Source of the DNA: an uncultured Ectothiorhodospiraceae bacterium
GTDB lineage: Bacteria > Pseudomonadota > Gammaproteobacteria > Nitrococcales > Nitrococcaceae
Reading direction: 5' to 3'
Length of the DNA stretch: 64,000 bases
Assembly: GCA_913055565.1 (NCBI GenBank)
Contig: CAJXKP010000001.1
Span: 62,001-126,000 of the forward strand
The notes beneath the pieces were generated by a model that was given only the letters and a program-made list of their open reading frames with translations, ran no database searches and was not told the origin of the DNA. This document shows positions 18,444 through 27,440 of this stretch, one piece after another (the first letter of the stretch is position 1; each line of letters starts with the position of its first letter). Position numbers and translations under genes: made by a program.

Positions 18444-18824
18444 TTACCAGGGCATAACGGTCTTCGTTAGCGCCGTCTGGAAGATATAAGCGAATACGAC
18501 GAGGGCGCCAACGAAGGCCACAGCCCGGATGGCCTTCGTTGGCCCGCGCTTAAGGGCGATCACACCGAGCGCGATATAGGCCACCAAGGCAATGAGCTTG
18601 GCGGTGATCCAGTGCGGCGTCAGCGGCCATCCCCACCCCACAATAGCCAGATACAGCGCGCTAACCAGCAACACCGTATCCACGATGTGCGGCGTAATGC
18701 GGACCCACTTGCGGCTCAGCATGGCCGAGCCCGCCAGCATCCAGCCACCGCGCAGGACGAACAGCGCCAGCGTGGCCGCGACCGCCAGCTGATGAACGTA
18801 TTGGGTGATCACATAGGCTTCCAT
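18444..18824 (-). CDS. SirB2 family membrane protein
   Basis: Inner-membrane protein of 126 residues with four predicted helices. The N-terminal QYVHQLAVAATLALFVLRGG and the middle WVRITPHIVDTVLLVSALYL are typical of the SirB2 family, whose function is not established. The ATG at 18824 (MEAYVITQYVHQ) follows a GGAGAC site and was preferred to an upstream frame without family similarity. It converges with the CPXCG gene, the two stops being four bases apart. Confidence 0.85.
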   Translation of the reverse strand: MEAYVITQYVHQLAVAATLALFVLRGGWMLAGSAMLSRKWVRITPHIVDTVLLVSALYLAIVGWGWPLTPHWITAKLIALVAYIALGVIALKRGPTKAIRAVAFVGALVVFAYIFQTALTKTVMPW

Positions 18825-18937
18825 CACCGTCTCCTTTGATAAACGGATTCTACAGGCTGACATGCGGCCGGCGCCGAGCGCAGTCCATCCAGCCAATGGT
18901 GCTATATTATCGGTATCCACTCATTAGGGGGCATACC

Positions 18938-19267
18938 ATGGCCGGGCTTTCCTTCGATGACTGGGCTCGCCTAGCCCGCCGGGATCGGCACGCGTTCGAG
19001 CAGGCGCGCCGAGCCAAGATTGATGCCTTTCTGGCAACACGTCCAGCCCATCGGCGCGAGCGCCTGGAGCGGCTGCAATGGCGCATCGACCGTGAGCGCG
19101 AGCGCTGCGTCAATCCGCTGGCGGCCTGTGTTCATCTGTCTAACCTGATGTGGGAGCGCTTCGCCGGCCCACGGGGGCTGGCGGCGGCATGGCAGGAGCT
19201 AGGCAGCCGGACGCTGGCGACACAGCAGCCGACGCCGCAGGTACTGCCCTTCCGCCGGCGCCACTAA
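18938..19267 (+). CDS. DUF3135 domain protein
   Basis: A 109-residue basic, helical protein. The N-terminus SFDDWARLARRDRHAFEQAR followed by ERLERLQWRIDRERERCVNP matches what I recall of DUF3135, a family of unknown function in Gammaproteobacteria. No catalytic motif is visible. The start ATG has a TTAGGGGGC ribosome site eight bases upstream. It stands alone between the divergent SirB2 gene and rpmE2. Confidence 0.75.
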   Translation: MAGLSFDDWARLARRDRHAFEQARRAKIDAFLATRPAHRRERLERLQWRIDRERERCVNPLAACVHLSNLMWERFAGPRGLAAAWQELGSRTLATQQPTPQVLPFRRRH

Positions 19268-19380
19268 CACGCCTTACTGAGGCGGCTACGCCGACGCCGT
19301 CGCACGCTATGTCGCTGGCGCGTATTGTCTTCCGTGTTGCAGCGCCCTATCCTGTGACCGTTTTTAAACCCAGACCTAAG

Positions 19381-19402
19381 CCCGTCCGGCGGTCCGGACG
19401 GG
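19381..19402 (+). ncRNA. Perfect hairpin in the leader of the L31 gene
   Basis: CCCGTCCGG (19381-19389), a CGGT loop, then CCGGACGGG (19394-19402) forms a 9-bp perfect stem. It ends seven bases before the GAGGTGG ribosome site and 18 bases before the rpmE2 ATG. No T-run follows, so it is not an ordinary terminator. It may be a translational operator for L31 or an mRNA-stability structure; this is inference. Confidence 0.5.
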
Positions 19403-19420
19403 CCCACGCGAGGTGGCACA

Positions 19421-19681
19421 ATGAAACAGAACATGCATCCGGAATACCGGGACGTCGTCTTTCAGGATATATCCTCGGATTTCACGTTCCTGACGCGCTC
19501 GACCGTGCGAACCGATGAGACTATCCAGTGGGAAGATGGCAACGAGTACCCACTGGTCAAAGTGGAGGTGTCGAGCGCGAGCCATCCCTTCTTCACGGGC
19601 AAGCAGCGCGTGCTCTCCAGCGGTGGCCGAGTGGACCAGTTCCGCAAGCGCTACGGTCGCATGGCCAAGGGCACGAAGTAG
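19421..19681 (+). CDS. rpmE2: Ribosomal protein L31, type B
   Basis: Large-subunit ribosomal protein that helps bridge the subunits. It has 86 residues. The start [20 protein letters not shown] and the end [18 protein letters not shown] identify the type B (C-minus) form, which lacks the zinc-binding cysteines of type A L31; no Cys is present. In many bacteria this form replaces the zinc form when zinc is short, under Zur; no clear Zur box was seen here. The leader has a strong hairpin (19381-19402). Confidence 0.96.
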   Translation: MKQNMHPEYRDVVFQDISSDFTFLTRSTVRTDETIQWEDGNEYPLVKVEVSSASHPFFTGKQRVLSSGGRVDQFRKRYGRMAKGTK

Positions 19682-19878
19682 CGCCTTCCCACCTCGCGGC
19701 GCGGCCGAGCCAGCTCGCCCATCGGGATGCTGGCGAAGGGTCCCGACCCGAGCGGGAGTGGTAAGGCATGCGCCGCAAGGCACGGACTACCCGGTGCGCC
19801 GGCAGCTCACGCGCGACCCACGCACGCCCCGCCGGCCACTCTCCTCAGGGGCGTTTAGCCAGGATCAGGAGAAGTCCC

Positions 19879-21177
19879 ATGTCCAATAAGACCGTTACGC
19901 TGACCGATAACGCGACCGGCAAGACCGCGGAGTTTCCGGTACGCGAGGGCACACACGGCTCGCCGGCGATCGATATACGGAGCCTGCCTCCGGAGACAGG
20001 ATACTTCACCTACGATCCGGGCTTCGCCTCCACAGCTAGCTGCAGCAGCGACATCGCCTTCATCAATGGCGACGAGGGCACACTGCTGTACCGCGGCTAC
20101 CCGATCGAGCAGCTCGCCGAACAGAGCTCGTTCCTCGAGGTCTCCTACCTGCTTCTCCACGGTGAGCTACCTCGTAAGAACGAGCTAGAGGCGTTCGAGG
20201 ATTCGATCACGAATCACACCATGGTCAACGAGAGCCTGAAGAACTTCTTCCACGGCTTTCACTACGATGCCCATCCGATGGCCATGCTGACCGGCGTGGT
20301 GGGATCGCTGTCGGCGTTCTATCACGACACCATCGATATCCATGATCCTGACAACCGGATGCTCTCGGCCCACCGGATCATCGCCAAGATGCCCACCATC
20401 GCGGCGCTGGCGTTTAAGCACATCATGGGCGAGCCGTTCGTCTACCCGCAAAATCGGCTCTCCTACTGCGGCAACCTGCTGAATATGCTGTTCGCCCGGC
20501 CCACCGAGGAGTTCCAGATCAACCCGGTAGCCGAGCGTGCACTGGATCAGCTGCTAATCCTCCACGCCGACCACGAGCAGAATGCCAGCACCTCAACGGT
20601 ACGCCTTGCTGGCAGCACCGGCACGAACCCCTTTGCGGCCATCTCGTCCGGCTGCGCCGCGCTGTGGGGGCCGGCTCACGGCGGCGCCAATGAGGCCGTG
20701 CTCAACATGCTCCATGAGGTGGGCGACGTTAAAAACGTCCCCCGCTACATCGAGAAGGCCAAGGATAAGAACGATCCGTTCCGGCTGATGGGCTTCGGCC
20801 ACCGCGTCTACAAGAACTACGATCCGCGGGCGACCGTTATCCGCAAGACCTGCCACGACGTTCTCGACGAGCTCGGCATGGGCGACGACCCGCAGCTGGA
20901 GCTGGCCATGCGGCTCGAGGAGATCGCGCTCGCTGATGACTACTTCGTCGAGCGCAAGCTCTACCCCAACGTGGATTTCTATTCCGGCATCATCTACCGC
21001 GCTCTGGGCATCCCCTCGGAGTTCTTCACCGTGCTCTTCGCGCTCGGCCGGACCCCGGGCTGGATTGCGCAGTGGATGGAGATGATCTCGGATTCCGAGC
21101 AGCGCATCGGGCGGCCGCGCCAGATCTATACCGGGGCGTCCAAGCGCAATTACATGCCGCTGCACCGCCGCGGCTAG
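19879..21177 (+). CDS. gltA: Citrate synthase (type I)
   Basis: Condenses acetyl-CoA with oxaloacetate at the entry of the TCA cycle. It has 432 residues, the size of the NADH-sensitive hexameric Gram-negative form. The catalytic residues are visible: His in [14 protein letters not shown] and [12 protein letters not shown], Arg/His in [14 protein letters not shown] and Asp in [16 protein letters not shown]. The ATG at 19879 has an AGGAGAAG site; an upstream frame (from 19768) lacks homology. It is followed at once by a palindromic repeat (21178-21265) that probably ends transcription. Confidence 0.98.
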   Translation: MSNKTVTLTDNATGKTAEFPVREGTHGSPAIDIRSLPPETGYFTYDPGFASTASCSSDIAFINGDEGTLLYRGYPIEQLAEQSSFLEVSYLLLHGELPRKNELEAFEDSITNHTMVNESLKNFFHGFHYDAHPMAMLTGVVGSLSAFYHDTIDIHDPDNRMLSAHRIIAKMPTIAALAFKHIMGEPFVYPQNRLSYCGNLLNMLFARPTEEFQINPVAERALDQLLILHADHEQNASTSTVRLAGSTGTNPFAAISSGCAALWGPAHGGANEAVLNMLHEVGDVKNVPRYIEKAKDKNDPFRLMGFGHRVYKNYDPRATVIRKTCHDVLDELGMGDDPQLELAMRLEEIALADDYFVERKLYPNVDFYSGIIYRALGIPSEFFTVLFALGRTPGWIAQWMEMISDSEQRIGRPRQIYTGASKRNYMPLHRRG

Positions 21178-21265
21178 GGCAACGCTCGATAAGAATTCTC
21201 GCGGGCCTCTGCGCGCCGGGGCCGCCTGTTCGGCCAGAGGCTCGCGCGAATGGTTCAGCGCTGCC
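21178..21265. repeat. Palindromic repeat (REP-like) after gltA, copy A
   Basis: An imperfect inverted repeat of about 88 bases. The left half starts after the gltA stop (CGCTCGATAAGAATTCTCGC, then GGGCCTCTG). The right half (21232-21260) reads on the minus strand CGCTGAACCATTCGCGCGAG then CCTCTGGCC. That half occurs again at 32565-32593 with 28 of 29 identical bases. It lies between the converging gltA and the 21321 gene, so it may act as a bidirectional terminator. Confidence 0.6.
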
Positions 21266-21320
21266 TTAAGGCGCGGGCGACCAGTGCGGCCGAGCACTGG
21301 ACTCCCTGACCCGGGGCCAT

Positions 21321-21944
21321 CTAGGCGTCGGCCTGATAGGCGCTATCCCGGAGCTCGCGAACCGCCGCCAGCGCTGCCCGTTGCATGGGTTGGCCGTCGA
21401 CACGGGATCGCGGCGGATGCCGTAAGGCGCGCTCATCGAGGACCGTCAGCTCTACGGGAATACGCCCGGCCACGAATCGATAGACGGGGCGGAAGGCGTA
21501 GCTATCGTCGAAGCGCACCCGGCGTTCGCCGCTGTCGAAGGGGATATCGTGGTCCATGAGGAACAACACAATATCCTCCGGCGTGTCGGCGAAGACGTGC
21601 AGGTGGACATCGCTATGCTCGCCCGCCGTGCCATCAAGCAAGGCGCCAACCAGCCTAGGGCGGAACGACTCGAAGAACTCCATGGCATCTACGGCCGTGG
21701 CCAGTAGATCGGCCAGATGCTCGCGCCGGGCGTGGCCTCCAAAAAGCTCTTGGTAGGCCACCAGCGCTGTCTGGATCTCACGGTTCTGCGGCAGATGCCG
21801 CGTACCGGATGCGCCGAGCTGCGTCGCCGCCTTGCGCTTGGCCAGGTGGTAATCCGTTATCCCTTGCTCCGCCATGATGCGGGCTGCCTCCTGGGCGATG
21901 TGCTCCCGCATCCGCTGTGCCTGCCCTTGGGAGGCCTTACCCAT
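21321..21944 (-). CDS. Conserved protein of unknown function
   Basis: A 207-residue soluble protein. It resembles a family of proteobacterial proteins I recall only as hypothetical, with a helical N-terminus (HLAKRKAATQLGASGTRHLP, then EIQTALVAYQELFGG) and a C-terminal half with LVGALLDGTAGEHSDVHLHVF. That stretch resembles a nucleotidyltransferase fold but lacks a clear GSxxxGxxxxxSDxD motif. ATG 21944 was chosen because GGAGGTG lies seven bases upstream; ATG 21959 is possible. It is 24 bases upstream of the mrcA stop side and transcribed away from it with gltA converging. Confidence 0.6.
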   Translation of the reverse strand: MGKASQGQAQRMREHIAQEAARIMAEQGITDYHLAKRKAATQLGASGTRHLPQNREIQTALVAYQELFGGHARREHLADLLATAVDAMEFFESFRPRLVGALLDGTAGEHSDVHLHVFADTPEDIVLFLMDHDIPFDSGERRVRFDDSYAFRPVYRFVAGRIPVELTVLDERALRHPPRSRVDGQPMQRAALAAVRELRDSAYQADA

Positions 21945-21968
21945 CGTTGCCACCTCCATCAGCTAGCG

Positions 21969-24425
21969 CTAGAACAACGAGCCACCGCCCGAGGATTCGC
22001 TCTCATCGTCGCCACTACCGGCGCTATCCTCGCCATCATTCGCCGAGGGCGACTCGCGCTTGGGGACATTACCATCCCGGAAATGCTCGAACATGGCGTT
22101 GGGGTCGCTGGCGCTGGTCACCCGGCCGGTCTCGCTATCAATGCGAACAGTAATCAACCCCGCCGGTTGCGGTAGCGCTTTCTCTTCGATCCCCTGTAGC
22201 TCATGACGCATGAAGGCCTTCCAGACCGGGAGAGCAGCCCGGGAGCCCGTCTCGCTGGGCCCCATCGGTGTCGGATCGTCAAAGCCCACCCAGGCAGCCG
22301 TCGCCACGGCATCGTTAGAGCCCGCAAACCAGGCATCCTTTTGCTCGTTGGTCGTCCCCGTCTTACCGGCCAGATCGCTGCGACCTAGCTCCCTGGCGCG
22401 GCGTCCGGTGCCCTGCTGGATCACATCCCGCATCATGCTGGTCATGAGCCAGGCGTTGGTTGGCGCGATCACGCGCTCAGCTCGACCGCCTTCCGAGGCC
22501 GAATTGTCGGTTGGGGCCGCGCGCGTCGTGGCCTCCTGCGAGCTCGACGAGGCAGCAGGATCGTCACAGCTAATGCCCTCGCAAGCCGTAGCCGGGTCCG
22601 CCTTGAATAGGACCTCGCCATCGTCACCGACCACCCGCTCGACCAACCACGGGTCAATGAGGAAGCCCCCATTAGCAAACACCGAATAGCCGCGAGCCAT
22701 TTGCATCGGCGTCACCGCACCGGCCCCGAGGGCGAGCGAGAGGTTCTCCGGCAGGCCGCTCGGCTCAAAGCCGAAGCGCTGGATATGCGAGCGCGCCGCA
22801 TCAACCCCGATACGGCGGAGCACGCGAATGGAAACTAGGTTACGCGAGTGGATGAGCGCCTCGCGCAGGCGCGTCGGCCCGAAGAAACGCCCGCTATAGT
22901 TCTCGGGGCGCCAAGTAGCCTCCAGCGCCCGGTCCTGGAATACCACCGGTGCGTCATTGATGATGGTAGCCGGGGTGAGGCCATTGGCTAAGGCTGCCGA
23001 GTAGATGAAGGGCTTAAAGCTGGAACCGGGCTGGCGCTTACTCTGGGTGGCCCGATTGAACTTGCTCTGCGAGAACGCGTAACCCCCGACCATAGCGCGG
23101 ATACGCCCATCATGCGGATCCAGCGATACCAGCGCCCCTTGTGGCTGAGGGATCTGGGCCAACCGCAGGCCGTCATCGGTGTCACGAACTCGGATGATAT
23201 CGCCGACACTGAGCACGTCGCCGGGGCCCTCAGGCTTGGCACCTTGACGGCCGCGACTCTGGAAAGGCCTGGCCCAGCGCATGCCTTCAAAGGGCAGACG
23301 TACCGACTCCGCTTGGTTGGCGATCATCAGCGTGGCGCCTCCGTCGTCCATCGCGCGCACGACGGCATTCCGTAATGGCCCCGGGGATGGGTACCCGCGG
23401 AGCTCGCGACGCAGGGCCGCGTCGCCCATCGTGGCCGGATCGAGATTGGCAACGGGGCCACGCCAGCCATGGCGCTCGTCGTAGGCATGCAGATTATCCC
23501 GCAACGCGTTAATAGCAGCGCGCTGGCTATCGCTCACCACACTTGTATAGACGTTGAGCCCGCGCGTATAGGCCTTCTCCTTGCCGTAGCGCCGTACCAT
23601 GACCTGGCGTGCCTGCTCAGCGATATAGGGGGCCTCGATGTCACCACGTGCATGTTGGCGCTTGGCGGTAATAGGGGCCCTATTGGCACGCTGGTAGGCC
23701 GCGTTATCGATGTAGCCCACCTCCAGCATCCGCGAGAGCACGTAGGATCGGCGCTCCAGGGCACGCTTGGGATGGTTGAGAGGGTTCAGGCTCGATGGCG
23801 CCTTCGGCAGACCCGCAATCATCGCCATCTGGGCCAGGTCCAGCTCGTTAATGTCTCGCCCGTAATAGGCATGGGCAGCCGCGCCGACGCCATAGGCACG
23901 CTGGCCCAGATAGATCTTATTGAAGTAGAGCTCGAGGATCTCGTCCTTGCTGATCTTGCGCTCGATCTTGAGGGCCAGAAGGATCTCGCGGGCCTTACGC
24001 CGGTAGGTCGCATCGCGCGAGAGGAAGAAGTTGCGCGCCACCTGCATGGTAATGGTGCTACCACCTGGCCCCTTGTCGCCTGTGCGCAACAGGTGCCAAA
24101 CCGCCCTGATGATCCCCTTGTAATCGACACCGGGGTGCTCGTAGAAGCGCTCGTCCTCCGAGGCGATGAAGGCATGCACGAACTGCTCCGGCACATCGTC
24201 CAGGGCCACGGGAACCCGTCGCCGCTCCCCGAACTCCGCGATGAGCTCCCCGTCAGCGGTGTGCACACGCAGTGGAATATCATAATCCACCTTTCGCAGG
24301 GCCTCGACGGGCGGCAGCGTCGGCGCCAACCACAGGTAGCCGGCAGTCAGACCAGCAGCCGCGAGTACGCCGCTGACCAAGATGAGAACTAGACCCCAGC
24401 GAAGGATGGGGAGTAGACGTTTCAT
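21969..24425 (-). CDS. mrcA: Penicillin-binding protein 1A
   Basis: Bifunctional class A PBP that polymerises lipid II and cross-links peptidoglycan, anchored in the inner membrane. It has 818 residues. An N-terminal helix (about residues 7-30) is followed by the GT51 transglycosylase domain with catalytic Glu in HAFIASEDERFYEHPGVDY. The transpeptidase domain has the SxxK motif in QPGSSFKPFIYS, an SRN motif and KTGT in LAGKTGTTNEQKDAWF. The C-terminus is acidic and Ser-rich. It is divergent from pilM, the common arrangement in gammaproteobacteria. Confidence 0.98.
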   Translation of the reverse strand: MKRLLPILRWGLVLILVSGVLAAAGLTAGYLWLAPTLPPVEALRKVDYDIPLRVHTADGELIAEFGERRRVPVALDDVPEQFVHAFIASEDERFYEHPGVDYKGIIRAVWHLLRTGDKGPGGSTITMQVARNFFLSRDATYRRKAREILLALKIERKISKDEILELYFNKIYLGQRAYGVGAAAHAYYGRDINELDLAQMAMIAGLPKAPSSLNPLNHPKRALERRSYVLSRMLEVGYIDNAAYQRANRAPITAKRQHARGDIEAPYIAEQARQVMVRRYGKEKAYTRGLNVYTSVVSDSQRAAINALRDNLHAYDERHGWRGPVANLDPATMGDAALRRELRGYPSPGPLRNAVVRAMDDGGATLMIANQAESVRLPFEGMRWARPFQSRGRQGAKPEGPGDVLSVGDIIRVRDTDDGLRLAQIPQPQGALVSLDPHDGRIRAMVGGYAFSQSKFNRATQSKRQPGSSFKPFIYSAALANGLTPATIINDAPVVFQDRALEATWRPENYSGRFFGPTRLREALIHSRNLVSIRVLRRIGVDAARSHIQRFGFEPSGLPENLSLALGAGAVTPMQMARGYSVFANGGFLIDPWLVERVVGDDGEVLFKADPATACEGISCDDPAASSSSQEATTRAAPTDNSASEGGRAERVIAPTNAWLMTSMMRDVIQQGTGRRARELGRSDLAGKTGTTNEQKDAWFAGSNDAVATAAWVGFDDPTPMGPSETGSRAALPVWKAFMRHELQGIEEKALPQPAGLITVRIDSETGRVTSASDPNAMFEHFRDGNVPKRESPSANDGEDSAGSGDDESESSGGGSLF

Positions 24426-24610
24426 GGGTTATTCGCACATGCTGTAGCGGTGCGCCGAGGATAACACCGCCGCCGCTCGGTGGCGCTTATGCCGTTGTGG
24501 CGGTTGACGCGAGACCAACTAACAAGGAGGCTTGATCTACGGTTACGCGTACTATTGAATGTTGTGACCAATAAGTTGCTCTTAACTTAAGCGCGGAGAA
24601 GGAAAAGGCC

Positions 24611-25672
24611 GTGGGTTCGTTTACAAAAAAGTCCGCGCCGGTTCTCGGCATCGACATCGGCTCCGCGGCGGTCAAGCTGGTCGAGCTCAAACGAAGCGGC
24701 GATCGCTATCAGGTCGAGAGCTACGCCGTGGAACCGCTACCCCGGGACGCCGTGGTCGAGAAGAACATCAGCGATCTGGAGGCGGTATCACGCGCCGTTC
24801 GGTCGGCGGTCAAGCGGTCGCAGACCAAGCTCAAGGAAGCGGCAACGGCCGTACCAGCATCGGCCGCCATCAGCCGCACACTCGTTCTGGACAGCAGCCT
24901 TGGCGAGGAGGAGATGGAGGGGCAGGTCAACCTCCAGGCCGAGCAATACATCCCGTACCCGCTCGAGGAGGTCAACCTGGACTTCGAGGTCCGCGGGCAA
25001 GCCGCGGGCGGGGACGCCGGCGAGGTTGAGGTGCTGCTCGTGGCCTCCCGCAACGAGAACGTCGAGGCACGCGTCGACGCCCTGTCTGATGCGGGGCTGA
25101 CAGCAAAGGTCATGGATGTCGACAGCTACGCGCTGGAGAACGCCTTCGAGCTGATCCGGCCGAGCCTCGGAGGCGAATCGAACCAAACGGTCGCGATGAT
25201 CGACATCGGCGCCACGGTGACGACGCTAACGGTCTTCGAGCAGGGCCAGATCGTCTACACCCGCGACCAGGTCTTCGGCGGCCGTCAACTCACCGAGGAG
25301 ATCGCACGCCGCTTCGACATGGACCAGGAGGAGGCCGAGCGCTACCAGAAACAGGGCGGTCTACCGGACAGCTACGAGTCGGAGGTGCTGCAGCCATTCA
25401 GGGAGGCCATGGCACAGCAAGTCAACCGCTCCATGCAGTTCTTCTTTGGCGCGAGCCATCACAGCAGCGTCGACCAGCTGGTCATTGCCGGTGGTTGCGC
25501 CGGCATCGACGGGGCTAGTGACGTGATCGCCGACGCTACCAGCACGGAGACGGTGGTCGCCAACCCCTTCAGCCAGATGTCGGTCTCGTCACGTATCAAG
25601 CCGCAACAATTGGCCGGTGACGCACCTGCCCTCATGACAGCCTGCGGTCTCGCATTGAGGAGCTTCGACTGA
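24611..25672 (+). CDS. pilM: Type IV pilus inner-membrane platform protein PilM
   Basis: Actin-like cytoplasmic ATP-binding protein that binds the N-terminus of PilN and connects the pilus motor with the PilNOP alignment complex. It has 353 residues. The actin-fold phosphate loops are VLGIDIGSAAVKLVELK and MIDIGATVTTLTVF, followed by VFGGRQLTEEIARRF and VIAGGCAGIDG. The start is GTG at 24611 with a GGAGAAGG site. It is the first gene of pilMNOPQ, with one base between its stop and pilN. Confidence 0.97.
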   Translation: MGSFTKKSAPVLGIDIGSAAVKLVELKRSGDRYQVESYAVEPLPRDAVVEKNISDLEAVSRAVRSAVKRSQTKLKEAATAVPASAAISRTLVLDSSLGEEEMEGQVNLQAEQYIPYPLEEVNLDFEVRGQAAGGDAGEVEVLLVASRNENVEARVDALSDAGLTAKVMDVDSYALENAFELIRPSLGGESNQTVAMIDIGATVTTLTVFEQGQIVYTRDQVFGGRQLTEEIARRFDMDQEEAERYQKQGGLPDSYESEVLQPFREAMAQQVNRSMQFFFGASHHSSVDQLVIAGGCAGIDGASDVIADATSTETVVANPFSQMSVSSRIKPQQLAGDAPALMTACGLALRSFD

Positions 25673-25673
25673 C

Positions 25674-26255
25674 ATGGCAACGCGCATCAACCTACTGCCC
25701 TGGCGCGAGGAGCGACGTCAGCAACGCCAGAAGGAGTTCCTCCTTATGGTTGTCGCGGCGGTCATCCTGGCTGTAGGGATTGTCTACCTGGGCGACAACT
25801 ACTACCAAGGCCGTATCGCTTACCAGGAAGAACGCAACGAGCTGCTGCGCTCCGAGATCAGCAAACTTGAGGATCAGCTCCAGAAGATCAGCGAGCTCAA
25901 GGAAACCAAGCGACAGCTCGTCAACCGCATGGAGGTTATCCAAGATCTGCAAAAGGGGCGACCACAGATCGTGCACATGTTCGAGGAGCTGGTCACAACG
26001 CTCCCAAGTCAGCTCTATCTGGAAAGGGTCCAGGACCGAGGTAACCGGATAAGCATCAGCGGGGTCGCCGTATCCAACGCGCGGGTCGCCGATTACATGA
26101 CGAACCTGCAGAACTCACCCTGGTTCCAGTCGCCTGATCTAGGCCGTGTCGAGGAGCAGGATCAGGGCGATTCGACGATCTACCAGTTCTCGCTGTCGGT
26201 AAAACAAGCATCCCCTGACGATCAGAGCGATAACAACAGCGGGGGCGGCCAATGA
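25674..26255 (+). CDS. pilN: Type IV pilus assembly protein PilN
   Basis: Inner-membrane protein that pairs with PilO. It has 193 residues. The N-terminal cytoplasmic motif RINLLPWREERRQQRQKEF is the PilM-binding INLLPWR signature. One membrane helix (about residues 23-43) and a coiled coil (about 52-85) precede the periplasmic ferredoxin-like domain with VTTLPSQLYLERVQDRGN. A polar C-terminal tail (DDQSDNNSGGGQ) follows. It overlaps pilO by ATGA. Confidence 0.96.
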   Translation: MATRINLLPWREERRQQRQKEFLLMVVAAVILAVGIVYLGDNYYQGRIAYQEERNELLRSEISKLEDQLQKISELKETKRQLVNRMEVIQDLQKGRPQIVHMFEELVTTLPSQLYLERVQDRGNRISISGVAVSNARVADYMTNLQNSPWFQSPDLGRVEEQDQGDSTIYQFSLSVKQASPDDQSDNNSGGGQ

Positions 26256-26863
26256 CACTCGATGAGCTAAAAAACCTCGATCACACCAACCTCGGGAGTT
26301 GGCCGGCGCCCGTCAAGGCGACGGCACTGGTGCTGTTGGTCGCCCTCATTGTCGGGGCTGGCTACTGGTTCCTGTGGCGCGACCGCTTTGAGCGGCTCGA
26401 GGAGGTCAAGGCCAAGGAACAGGAGTTGCGGGACGAATTCGAGGAGAAACAACAGCGTGCCGCCAATCTGGAGAAGTATCAGCGCCAGCTTGAGGAGATG
26501 CGTTCCCTGTTCGGCGATATGCTTGATCAGCTGCCGAGCGCCGAGCGGGTACCGGATCTGCTGACCGACATCTCCAACGAGGTCCTCGCGAGCGGACTGC
26601 GGCAGGAGCTGTTCCAGCCCCAGAGTTCCAAGCGCCAGGACTTCTACGCCGAGAAGCCCGTGCAGATACGCATATCGGGCAAATACGACGAGCTCGGCCG
26701 TTTCGTTAGCGGCGTTGCCAACATGCCGCGCATCGTTACGTTGGACGGCGTCGCCATTAGCCGCGACAGCGAAGGCGATCCCGACGGTGAGGCAACGGCG
26801 GATCTGACCATGGAGGTAACGGCCAAAACCTATTGGTACCTAGAGCCGGGGGGTAACCAATGA
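26252..26863 (+). CDS. pilO: Type IV pilus assembly protein PilO
   Basis: Partner of PilN in the inner-membrane alignment complex. It has 203 residues: a short N-terminal cytoplasmic part, one helix (about residues 24-46, ALVLLVALIVGAGYWFLW), a coiled coil and a periplasmic domain with EKPVQIRISGKYDELGRFVSGVA-like family features. The NLDHTNLGSWPAPVK start is usual for PilO. It overlaps both neighbours by ATGA. Confidence 0.96.
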   Translation: MTLDELKNLDHTNLGSWPAPVKATALVLLVALIVGAGYWFLWRDRFERLEEVKAKEQELRDEFEEKQQRAANLEKYQRQLEEMRSLFGDMLDQLPSAERVPDLLTDISNEVLASGLRQELFQPQSSKRQDFYAEKPVQIRISGKYDELGRFVSGVANMPRIVTLDGVAISRDSEGDPDGEATADLTMEVTAKTYWYLEPGGNQ

Positions 26864-27435
26864 TCAGGGCACCGCTACTGCAAGGGTCCGCTACTGCCCT
26901 GCGCTGGCTCACCGCTGGGGCCGCTGTAGCGCTCCTGAGCGCCTGCGGCAACAACGACATGAGCCAACTCCAGGATTACGTCGAGCGGACCAAGACACGC
27001 GAGGGCGGGGCGATCGAACCCATCCCGGAGATGGAGACGTTCGAGACGTATCGCTACCCCGACGACCCGGGTCGGGACCCGTTCACCACCCTGTCTTTCG
27101 CGAAGCCGGAGTCGGCCCGGACTGACGAACCCGACTGCGATCAGGAGGTGTCGCCCAACACCGATCGACCGCAGGAACCGCTGGAACAGTTCGCGCTCGA
27201 CAGCCTGAGCTACGTCGGCACGCTCGAGCAGAACAAGGCGTCGTGGGCGCTTGTGGAGGATCCGGGCGGCACAGTCCACCAGGTGCGGGAAGGCGATTAC
27301 ATCGGCAAGAATTACGGCCGCATCGAATCCATTACGGCCCAGGCAATCCAACTGCGCGAGTTCGTCGAAGAGGACGCCTGTTGGCAACAACGAGAGCAGT
27401 CGCTGGCACTGGACGACGGAGCGACGGGGAGCTGA
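26860..27435 (+). CDS. pilP: Type IV pilus lipoprotein PilP
   Basis: Periplasmic lipoprotein that links PilN/PilO to the secretin PilQ. It has 191 residues. A signal peptide ends in the lipobox LLSAC (Cys at about residue 28). An extended linker follows, then the compact C-terminal beta domain with SYVGTLEQNKASWALVED and VREGDYIGKNYGRIESI. Two further cysteines (in PDCDQE and EDACWQQ) could form a disulfide. It is a little longer than the usual 175 residues because of the linker. Confidence 0.95.
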   Translation: MIRAPLLQGSATALRWLTAGAAVALLSACGNNDMSQLQDYVERTKTREGGAIEPIPEMETFETYRYPDDPGRDPFTTLSFAKPESARTDEPDCDQEVSPNTDRPQEPLEQFALDSLSYVGTLEQNKASWALVEDPGGTVHQVREGDYIGKNYGRIESITAQAIQLREFVEEDACWQQREQSLALDDGATGS

Positions 27436-27440
27436 ATCTG

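Noticed and set aside
27243-27440. Upstream extension of pilQ into pilP
   Set aside because: It overlaps pilP codons; the ATG at 27441 gives a signal peptide.
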